From NCBI GenBank assembly GCA_028683995.1, contig JAQUGU010000037.1:1-11500 (forward strand): DNA of 11,500 nt. The letters run 5' to 3'. The translations under genes and the position numbers were made by a program. This document shows, piece after piece, positions 5,698 to 11,500 of this stretch. Origin of the DNA: Syntrophomonadaceae bacterium. Lineage in GTDB: Bacteria; Bacillota; Syntrophomonadia; Syntrophomonadales; Syntrophomonadaceae. Each line of letters opens with the position of its first letter. Position 1 is the stretch's first letter. The notes beneath the pieces are model-generated. The model was not told the origin of the DNA, ran no database searches, and was given only the letters and a program-made list of their open reading frames with translations.

Positions 5698-6189
5698 ATG
5701 CAAAATATCGAAAATATAGTTGATACAGTATTATTTGAAAGCGAGGATTTAATAGTGAGCAGAGGTAATGATGAAAATAAGAAATATGGTATGGCAGATA
5801 TTGATCTGGGAACTCCTCCCCATTGTTACACCAGCATGCAGACCCGACTGCTAGATGTTATCCCTGAAAGCAGTGTGACCATTGCTATCCCGGTATTGGA
5901 GAGCTATTGTAATCCGGCGGGTTCAATGCAGGGGGGCTATATCTCTGCTGCTTTTGATAATGCTTTCGGTCCCTTATGTATCCTGGCTACTGGAACTCCT
6001 CGAACTACTGCTTTAAATATAAACACCAGCTACCACCGGCCGATTTTTCCGGGCGATGAACTGATTATAACCGCTACTGTACAATCAAAGGGTCGCACTA
6101 TGATTCATATACTGGCTGAAGCCTATAACCGGGAAAAACAGCTCATCGCAACTGCTAATACCCAGTACTTAATTTTGAACGAAAAATAG
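5698..6189 (+). CDS. PaaI-family hotdog-fold thioesterase
   Basis: This is a 163-residue acyl-CoA thioesterase-like protein. The hotdog domain spans about 60-160, with the family pattern NPAG-QGG-AAFDNAFG (72-91) forming the turn and central helix. The acidic residue Asp87 on that helix is retained, but the usual His-Gly-Gly is Gln-Gly-Gly (Gln78). The substrate is probably an aryl- or acyl-CoA, unknown here. The start is uncertain. The ATG at 5698 has only a weak AGGA site and lies just after a terminator. A GTG at 5755 (144 residues, close to the usual family length) has GAGGA 7 bases upstream and would leave room for a promoter. An in-frame extension to 5602 would run through the terminator and is rejected. 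It is co-directional with, but probably not part of, the hydrogenase operon. Confidence 0.82.
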   Translation: MQNIENIVDTVLFESEDLIVSRGNDENKKYGMADIDLGTPPHCYTSMQTRLLDVIPESSVTIAIPVLESYCNPAGSMQGGYISAAFDNAFGPLCILATGTPRTTALNINTSYHRPIFPGDELIITATVQSKGRTMIHILAEAYNREKQLIATANTQYLILNEK

Positions 6190-6341
6190 ACGCGCATAAC
6201 GCGGTTCAGTAAGGATTTACGTACCCACAGGGCACACAGATGTAGCGCTAACACGCTACCATTAAGGGAGCGGATTTATTAATATGTGTATAGAAGCATG
6301 AGGGGCGGAACCCCTGACGCCTTACGTCCGACGACTGATGA
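6190..6341. other. Intergenic region with several small inverted repeats
   Basis: Between converging genes lie CGCG-N5-CGCG (6191-6203), GTAGCG-N6-CGCTAC (6242-6259), AGGGG-N5-CCCCT (6301-6315) and GACG-N5-CGTC (6316-6328). None has a T tract on either strand, so no clear terminator is visible. The words GGATTTACG (6213-6221) and GCGGATTTA (6270-6278) recur at the right edge of the window, which hints at a dispersed repeat. Confidence 0.45.
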
Positions 6342-7217
6342 CTATTGAGCCCCGGGTTGTTGTAATAATACTACAATGGAGCTGACATCTATATGCCAGT
6401 AGGAATTTTTTTTAATCATTCTAAGCGGTATATCTTTACGTAATTGTTTTCTCCCGCCATCATAACCCAGTAAGACATTTACTTTAAAATTATTGTCCGT
6501 AAGCCTGGTAATGGCAGAAACCCTTATATAATCATAATTGCGAAACAGTTCCAGAACGGCTGCTTCCTCGTTCCCATCCAGCAAACTGCCTGCCAGTTTC
6601 ATTTCTCCCTGGTCCAAAGCAGTAAAAAACAGCCTGATGCTGTCCTCCGGTCCCAGGGTCCTAATCTGTTTTTCTACAATATTGGCTGCTTTCCAAACCA
6701 TCATCTGATGGGCTAAATCCACCTTGCGGCTGCCATGGGTGGTGCTGTTGCGGAAATGAATACAGGAGTGTCCATTAAAGTTATTGCCGACTATGGCTCC
6801 CCGGCCATGGGGCATTCCATTCATGGAGGCAGCAATCTTACGGCCATTTTCCAGCTCAACAATTACCGCCCGGCGTTTCCAACTCCATTTACCATTATAA
6901 ATGGCTTTCATGGTAGCGGTATCCTCAGCCGTCAGCGGTTGCACATCAGCATGATTACTCCCGCCCCGCCTTTGTACATTGAATTGCTGCCCCGTATCCA
7001 GGTCAATTACGGTGGCACTGCTATATTTATTAAAATACTGCCGGGCTTCCTCCCAGGTGAGAAACTCACCGTAGAGTTTCTTTGCCTCTGGTTGTACCAG
7101 GTGCTCTTCTTCGGCTTCAGGCAGAGTATATTTATACATAAACATAAATACTAGCAATAGTGGTATGACAAGTAACAGCAAACGCAGCTGGCGCAGGTTT
7201 ATTATCACCGCTTTCAT
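6342..7217 (-). CDS. Membrane-anchored protein with GHSCIHF motif and C-terminal NTF2-like domain
   Basis: This 291-residue protein has a single N-terminal hydrophobic segment (about 11-27) that should anchor the rest outside the cell. Residues 65-180 form a compact domain rich in potential active-site residues: NHAD (88-91), MPHGRG (135-140), GHSCIHF (149-155) and THG (160-162). I recall similar domains in other Clostridia but know no proven activity; the Cys-His arrangement suggests a thiol hydrolase or transpeptidase, or metal binding. It lacks the order S/T-H-G-C of classical YkuD L,D-transpeptidases. Residues 190-277 resemble an NTF2-like/DUF4878 fold. The ATG at 7217 has GGAAGG touching it, which is too close. 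A GTG at 7208 (codon 4) has better spacing to the same site. It ends facing the thioesterase gene. Function unknown. Confidence 0.8.
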   Translation of the reverse strand: MKAVIINLRQLRLLLLVIPLLLVFMFMYKYTLPEAEEEHLVQPEAKKLYGEFLTWEEARQYFNKYSSATVIDLDTGQQFNVQRRGGSNHADVQPLTAEDTATMKAIYNGKWSWKRRAVIVELENGRKIAASMNGMPHGRGAIVGNNFNGHSCIHFRNSTTHGSRKVDLAHQMMVWKAANIVEKQIRTLGPEDSIRLFFTALDQGEMKLAGSLLDGNEEAAVLELFRNYDYIRVSAITRLTDNNFKVNVLLGYDGGRKQLRKDIPLRMIKKNSYWHIDVSSIVVLLQQPGAQ

Positions 7218-7377
7218 CCTTCCATCGCTGGCTTTTTAAAGTATATTCCCAGCCAGCAGGAAAATACCAAAGCTGGATTTTACCCCTCACCCCTCATCCC
7301 CCATCCCATTATCCATCTTATTAGCGGAAGCCAAAGCTACCAGGTGCCAGGTACAGGAAAATGGATTGATATACTCC
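7218..7377. other. Intergenic region between two minus-strand genes
   Basis: The region contains an inverted repeat GCTGGC/GCCAGC (7227-7232, 7252-7257) that brackets a minus-strand TATACT (7240-7245), a possible -10 for the membrane protein. It also holds a pyrimidine-rich low-complexity run of CCCCTCA/CCCAT units (7282-7317) and a short direct repeat CCAGGT-G-CCAGGT (7340-7352). The last two look like remnants of dispersed intergenic repeats. No RNA gene or open frame of note was seen. Confidence 0.4.
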
Positions 7378-7593
7378 TTACAGCCAGGGGATTTTATCAA
7401 CATCATCCCCTCTTAAAACCGGAGTTATCTTACTCCTCATAGGTTCAGGCACTTGTTTTAGCTTCATATCATCAATCCGCAGTATTGCTGCAGTATTCAA
7501 TTTCAAGCGCACAGCCAGTTCACGAGCAGTTAGTCCCTGATTTTTACGCAGTTCTTTAACGGTTTTATTCTTAATCCCCAGATTAAAAAACAA
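7378..7593 (-). CDS. Small helix-turn-helix protein
   Basis: This 71-residue basic protein starts with TTG; the minus-strand sequence GAGGGGTGAT just upstream is a good ribosome site. Residues 11-40 (KTVKELRKN...TARELAVRLKLNTAAILRID) fit a helix-turn-helix of the kind seen in sigma-factor region 4 or XRE/MerR-like small regulators. The C-terminal segment (GDDVDKIPWL) looks conserved in my memory of clostridial homologues but has no known function. It may regulate its own gene or the divergent glycosyltransferase-phosphorylase gene, since inverted repeats lie between them. It is co-directional with the membrane protein gene, 160 bases upstream of it. DNA binding is inferred. Confidence 0.7.
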   Translation of the reverse strand: MFFNLGIKNKTVKELRKNQGLTARELAVRLKLNTAAILRIDDMKLKQVPEPMRSKITPVLRGDDVDKIPWL

Positions 7594-7660
7594 AGCCTAT
7601 CACCCCTCTTTTGTTTTCAGTATACCTTATTCCCATCTTTGAAATATAAGCTCGTTCCCA

Positions 7661-7677
7661 CTTCTTGCCGCAAGAAG
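7661..7677. repeat. Perfect inverted repeat CTTCTTG-CCG-CAAGAAG
   Basis: Two perfect 7-bp arms are separated by three bases, in the divergent intergenic region. There is no T tract on either strand, so it is more likely an operator or a small RNA hairpin than a terminator. On the minus strand it lies upstream of a TATACT (7620-7625) that could be the -10 of the small helix-turn-helix gene. Confidence 0.5.
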
Positions 7678-7722
7678 AACGGTGGCAAATTCTCATGTCG
7701 ACGCTAAGACCCTGGTTTTCCT

Positions 7723-7741
7723 GGGAAATACGGTATTTCCC
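7723..7741. promoter_or_regulatory. 19-bp near-perfect palindrome, candidate operator
   Basis: GGGAAATAC and GTATTTCCC flank a single central base (7732). The arms match at all nine positions. It sits about 36 bases upstream of the -35 region of the promoter for the large gene, in the divergent region shared with the small helix-turn-helix protein. The size and symmetry fit a dimeric regulator's site. A weak hairpin terminator reading is possible (TCATTTT follows), but no plus-strand transcript needs ending here. Confidence 0.5.
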
Positions 7742-7776
7742 TCATTTTACCCTGACTCTGCATCCCCCGACAAAGC

Positions 7777-7806
7777 TTTCCAAAGATAGTTAAGTTTTAC
7801 TATAAT
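7777..7806 (+). promoter_or_regulatory. Promoter of the glycosyltransferase-GH130 gene
   Basis: A perfect TATAAT (7801-7806) has TTTCCA (7777-7782, 4 of 6 matches) 18 bp upstream. Transcription would begin near 7813, giving a leader of about 44 nt. That makes the in-frame ATG at 7812 implausible as a start. Confidence 0.6.
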
Positions 7807-7841
7807 TAAGGATGGACATCACCGGGCAGCCGTTGCCAATT

Positions 7842-7848
7842 AAGGAGG
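7842..7848 (+). promoter_or_regulatory. Ribosome binding site that fixes the start at 7857
   Basis: AAGGAGG ends 8 bases before the ATG at 7857. An in-frame ATG at 7812 would add 15 residues but lies at the predicted transcription start and has no such site. Confidence 0.85.
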
Positions 7849-7856
7849 ATTCGACA

Positions 7857-10800
7857 ATGAATACCGACAATACCGCCAGTTCTGAGACTCTATTCAACCA
7901 GACCCTTGAGGAAATAATTCCCCACCTTAAGCGTTTGGGCCCCATACATACCATAATCGGTATCCCCTTTTATAACGAGAAGGAATCACTATTGGAAATA
8001 CTGCAGATGATTGCGAGTAATGCAGAAGAACTGACCTCATTTAACACCCTTTTGATCTGCTGTGGCGATCCTGCCGGCGCAGAAATTATAGAGGAAATTC
8101 AGGCTCTTAATCTATCCATACCTCATTTTGCTTTAGTGATGAAGCCAGGAGCCAATGGCCGCGGGGCAAGTATTAGGGTACTGCTGGAAGTAGCTAAACA
8201 CCTGGAAGCAGATCTGATTATTATCGCTGCCGACCTCCGGCAGGAGCAAGGACAAGGATTTAAGGTGGAATGGATCAAGCAAATGGCTCGTCCCATCCAG
8301 GGTGAATATGATCTGACCCTGGTGAATTTTAAACGGCACCAGTTGGAAGACTTACTGGGACGACTTTTCACCTCTCCTTTAATGGAGGCTTTTTACGGCT
8401 ACCGAATTAGTGATCCCCACAGCGGCATGTATGCCATTAGTCATGATTTGGTGGAAGACTTGTGCCAGGATAGTAAGTTTTGGCCCGATATAACCAATGG
8501 CTACGGTATTGATCCCTGGCTAATCACCAGAGCCCTGCGTTGGAACAAACGCATCTGTGAAGTAGAGCTGGGCGCCAAGCTTGCTTATATTTCCAAGGAG
8601 AAATTGAATTTTGTCTTTACCCAAACTGCCGCCTCGCTTTTTGAATGTATTACCCGGGATAGTAAGTCCTGGCTCTCTCGGGAACCATTATTCCGGAGCC
8701 TGGATGTTTACTCCAGTGTAACCTACCCGGATAAAGCCGAAGAAAGCTGTTTTTCCTTCACTGATATGTTGACTTCATTTAAACAAAACTATAGCCAGTA
8801 CGAGCGCTTAAGCAATATGTTTTTGCCTTCCGAGCTGACGGAGAGCCTGCACCATGCCCTGACCGCCCCCGCGATTGACTTTTCCTTTGATCACCGTCTA
8901 TGGGTAGAAGCGGTTTATCAGTTCCTGCTGGGATACAGGTTTAACCCTGGCATTTCCCATGATGACCTTTTTAATAGTCTGACCTTTATTTTTGATGGGC
9001 GCATAGCAGGTTTTCTATCTACCCTGGATAAATTTGAAACCCTGCCTCTGGAAAAAGAGCCGGAACGTGGGCTCATTCTGCGTTATGCGTCTCAGTCGAT
9101 TAAGAATGAACAACGTAAGTCCTTCCTGGAAGCCAGGGAGAATTTTCTTACCCAATGGCAACATATGACCCAGGAAACACGTCCTCCGATTACTCCGGCT
9201 CACTTTATGGAGTTTATTCCGGGAGCACCTTTGCTGCTGCCCAAGCAATTGAAGGGAGCAGGCGGCATTGATGTTTATATAGAAGAGATTTTCAACCAGG
9301 TACAAACCTACTACCAGGAGAAATTTGACCGCTTCGTCCACGAGCAACTGCAGCTTCCCTTGGATGCCAGTCCGGAAGAATTAGTAAACGGAATAGCAGA
9401 TTTCATGCAAAACCTGGAAAATACCCTGGCTGAACTGTTACCAGGTGACCTCTCCAGTGAAGAAGGACTGCAGGCAGTGATTGACGGCCTTTTTGGCTTT
9501 CTGCCGGTTCCCCGCATGTTCTCGGTTAAAAATGAACTGTTGCAAGAAGCTTTGCTGCGCTTTCCTCCTATGAACGTTATGATACCGCTCGGCTATAAGC
9601 ACCCCCGGGAGTTGCTGCAAAAAGTTGATGTACGCGATGCCTGGAGTTTGGCCGGTCTCCTGGAAAACCATATGTACGTGGAAAAAAGCCAGCAATGGCT
9701 ACTGGATAATCTCAGCCCGGAAACTATGGGTGAAGTAACTATCAAGCCCCTGGTACTAGGTGACAGAACTGAATATGGCTCTTATCATTTGCTCCCTACC
9801 TGTAATTATAACAAGCTTTCTACCCGTATAGTGGTAAGCCCATATAGCAAGGGTATAGGCGGTAAATACCCGCACCTCTATTTTTGTTTAATGGTAGCTC
9901 ATCAGGTAGCCCTGGCGGTTAACTACTCCCACTTATGGCGGGTTTATGCCCGGGAAAAAAGAAGTTTAGGACAAAAGGTGGGTAATTCTTTGCTGGGGTG
10001 GTATCAGGCTCGCACTTTCTCGGTCTATAATATTTTTGAAAACAGCCACCAGCGTTTGCTGGTGAATAATATCAAAGCTATGGCTGATACCCTGAAGACC
10101 ATGGAAAGAGGCCGGGAAAGCGAAATGCTTCAGCATCTGGTGGAATCATATGGCCTTAGCCAAATTTTGGAGGATGGAACTTTCCTACCCTGTTCAGCCT
10201 GGACCTGGGCAACTTATAGCTATAAAGGAGGGCAGCAAGTCCCCACCCCTTTATCTGCTGAAGTGGAAGAAAAGTGGTTTACTCATCACCTGTTGGAGGA
10301 AATCTATACCGCCATGGATTATAATCCCGGCGAAATTGAAGACCAGGTTATCCAGTTAATCGGGGAGGGTCGGGCCAGTGATGACCTGCTGAATGTGATT
10401 CTGGGGGTCATACCCGAAGATGTAGTGGCGGTTCCTCAGGAAATGCTTGATTTCCCACCTGCCAGGGGTCTGACCAGATATCCGGATAACCCTATTTTAA
10501 AACCGATTAAGGAACACGCCTGGGAATCCCGCTATGTGCTTAATGCCGCTGCTGTCAGAATCAAAGACCTGATTTATATACTCTACCGTGCTTTTGGCAA
10601 TGACGAAGTCTCTCGTATCGGCCTGGCCATAAGTGATGGCTATCGGATTCTGGAGCGACTGCCAGAGCCCATATATGGCCCTGCAAATGAGAAAGATAAA
10701 AAAGGCTGTGAGGATCCCCGGGTGGTTATTATCGGAGATGAGCTCTACATGTTGTATACTGCCTATAACGGCGTTATAGCCCAGATTGCTGCTGCCTCCA

Positions 10801-11426
10801 TATCGCTGGATGACTTTTTGCACCGCCGATTTGACCGCTGGCAAAGAAAAGGCCTGGCCTTCCAGGATATTTGGGATAAGGATGCCATAGTATTTCCGGA
10901 AAAGATAAATGGCCGCTATGTGATATACCACCGTATCGAACCTAGTATCTGGGTTTCCCATCTGGATAAGCTGGAATTTCCCGCTCCCAAAGGACAACAT
11001 ACGGTAATTTTAGGCCCTCGCTCCGGACGTATGTGGGATTCGCTTAAGATAGGGGCGGGGACTCAGCCCCTGAAGACAAAGTACGGGTGGCTTATGATTT
11101 ACCATGGAGTAGATAGAAACCGGGTCTACCGGTTGGGAGTAATGCTGGTCGATCTAAACAACCCTGAACGAGTGCTGTACCGGTCCCCCAATCCAGTTTT
11201 ATCCCCGGAAACTGAATACGAGATAGGAATACCTGGTGAACACTGGGTACCTAACGTGGTGTTCACCTGCGGAGCAGTTCCGGCTGAGGATAAGGAAATA
11301 CTGGATGACAATGATGAGATTATTGTCTACTATGGTGCGGCCGACACTTACCTGTGTGCCGCCAGCGCTAAAGTGGGGGATCTCATTCCTGAAGAAATAC
11401 GGAAGTACGTAGAATCCCATCAATAA
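7857..11426 (+). CDS. Fusion of GT-A glycosyltransferase and GH130 glycoside phosphorylase-like domain
   Basis: This is a 1189-residue cytoplasmic protein without signal or membrane helices. Residues 30-290 form a GT-A, family-2-like glycosyltransferase: IGIPFYNE (34-41), the nucleotide-binding KPGANGRG (96-103), an AADLR in the DxD position (124-128), DPHSGMYA (186-193) and WPDITNGYGIDPW (209-221). Residues about 300-860 are a large, mostly helical region I do not recognise. Residues 870-1180 are a GH130 domain, the family of beta-mannoside phosphorylases: YPDNPIL (875-881), GCEDPR with likely catalytic Asp953, KDAIVFPEK (1008-1016), YHR (1024-1026), GAGTQPLKT (1066-1074), YHG (1082-1084) and YYGAADT (1158-1164). 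Arg1026 and His1083 are in places where phosphorylases bind phosphate. The protein could make and recycle a mannose-containing glycan or compatible solute; the substrate is unknown. The gene appears monocistronic, with no terminator before the window ends. Confidence 0.88.
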   Translation: MNTDNTASSETLFNQTLEEIIPHLKRLGPIHTIIGIPFYNEKESLLEILQMIASNAEELTSFNTLLICCGDPAGAEIIEEIQALNLSIPHFALVMKPGANGRGASIRVLLEVAKHLEADLIIIAADLRQEQGQGFKVEWIKQMARPIQGEYDLTLVNFKRHQLEDLLGRLFTSPLMEAFYGYRISDPHSGMYAISHDLVEDLCQDSKFWPDITNGYGIDPWLITRALRWNKRICEVELGAKLAYISKEKLNFVFTQTAASLFECITRDSKSWLSREPLFRSLDVYSSVTYPDKAEESCFSFTDMLTSFKQNYSQYERLSNMFLPSELTESLHHALTAPAIDFSFDHRLWVEAVYQFLLGYRFNPGISHDDLFNSLTFIFDGRIAGFLSTLDKFETLPLEKEPERGLILRYASQSIKNEQRKSFLEARENFLTQWQHMTQETRPPITPAHFMEFIPGAPLLLPKQLKGAGGIDVYIEEIFNQVQTYYQEKFDRFVHEQLQLPLDASPEELVNGIADFMQNLENTLAELLPGDLSSEEGLQAVIDGLFGFLPVPRMFSVKNELLQEALLRFPPMNVMIPLGYKHPRELLQKVDVRDAWSLAGLLENHMYVEKSQQWLLDNLSPETMGEVTIKPLVLGDRTEYGSYHLLPTCNYNKLSTRIVVSPYSKGIGGKYPHLYFCLMVAHQVALAVNYSHLWRVYAREKRSLGQKVGNSLLGWYQARTFSVYNIFENSHQRLLVNNIKAMADTLKTMERGRESEMLQHLVESYGLSQILEDGTFLPCSAWTWATYSYKGGQQVPTPLSAEVEEKWFTHHLLEEIYTAMDYNPGEIEDQVIQLIGEGRASDDLLNVILGVIPEDVVAVPQEMLDFPPARGLTRYPDNPILKPIKEHAWESRYVLNAAAVRIKDLIYILYRAFGNDEVSRIGLAISDGYRILERLPEPIYGPANEKDKKGCEDPRVVIIGDELYMLYTAYNGVIAQIAAASISLDDFLHRRFDRWQRKGLAFQDIWDKDAIVFPEKINGRYVIYHRIEPSIWVSHLDKLEFPAPKGQHTVILGPRSGRMWDSLKIGAGTQPLKTKYGWLMIYHGVDRNRVYRLGVMLVDLNNPERVLYRSPNPVLSPETEYEIGIPGEHWVPNVVFTCGAVPAEDKEILDDNDEIIVYYGAADTYLCAASAKVGDLIPEEIRKYVESHQ

Positions 11427-11457
11427 GAGCTAATAAGGAAATCGATGGGGAATTTGA

Positions 11458-11478
11458 CGCGGGCTCGCTTCGCTCGCG
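11458..11478. repeat. GC-rich inverted repeat at the window edge
   Basis: CGCGGGC (11458-11464) pairs with GCTCGCG (11472-11478) with one G-U pair, and GCTCGC also occurs twice directly. No T tract follows. The sequence after it (GCGGATTTACG, 11487-11497) shares words with 6213-6221 and 6270-6278. It is probably part of a dispersed intergenic repeat cut off by the window end. Confidence 0.4.
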
Positions 11479-11500
11479 CAGATTAGGCGGATTTACGCGG

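Noticed and set aside
6342..7217. YkuD-type L,D-transpeptidase
   Set aside because: The Cys is in GHSCIHF rather than the S/T-H-G-C-x-R/N motif, and the rest of the YkuD pattern is missing; left as unknown.
10497..11000. 167-codon minus-strand frame inside the GH130 domain
   Set aside because: It lies opposite a domain with clear conserved motifs and has no plausible ribosome site or homology that I recognise.

Overview
The window looks like chromosomal DNA of an anaerobic, low-to-medium-GC Firmicute of the class Clostridia. The reasons are strong AGGAGG-type ribosome sites, UUG starts, sigma-A-like promoters, an oxygen-sensitive [FeFe] hydrogenase, and a b-type cytochrome partner typical of syntrophic fatty-acid oxidisers. 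Syntrophomonas is my best guess from remembered gene content; this is not established by the sequence.

Layout: (a) 1-2530: a leader with a good extended -10 promoter, then a large cytoplasmic c-di-GMP turnover protein with three PAS domains, GGDEF and HD-GYP. (b) 2531-3393: an 860-base non-coding region that is the most unusual part of the window. It holds a promoter, two tandem copies of a roughly 92-nt structured RNA whose differences mostly preserve base pairing, a strong intrinsic terminator after copy 1, an alternative-hairpin module after copy 2, a free-standing terminator and a structured leader. The RNA resembles the molybdenum/tungsten cofactor (Moco/Tuco) riboswitch family. (c) 3394-5632: a three-gene operon for a two-subunit [FeFe] hydrogenase (catalytic subunit, Tat-signal small subunit) and a four-helix cytochrome b, closed by a strong terminator. 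(d) 5698-6189: a PaaI-type hotdog thioesterase. (e) 6342-7593, minus strand: a membrane-anchored protein with a Cys/His motif and a small helix-turn-helix protein. (f) 7594-7856: an intergenic region with two inverted repeats and a perfect TATAAT box. (g) 7857-11426: a 1189-residue protein joining an N-terminal GT-A glycosyltransferase to a C-terminal GH130 mannoside-phosphorylase-like domain. (h) a short GC-rich inverted repeat at the right edge.

How the parts may work together: the hydrogenase operon encodes a membrane-bound complex whose catalytic part probably faces outward, exported on the small subunit's Tat signal, with quinol electrons passing through cytochrome b to make H2. If the tandem RNAs sense Moco or Tuco, their position upstream of a hydrogenase that needs neither metal suggests a switch between formate (Mo/W enzyme) and H2 (Fe enzyme) as electron outlets. 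That link is inference, because about 500 bases and another terminator separate the RNAs from the hydrogenase start. The remaining genes are not obviously connected to this system.
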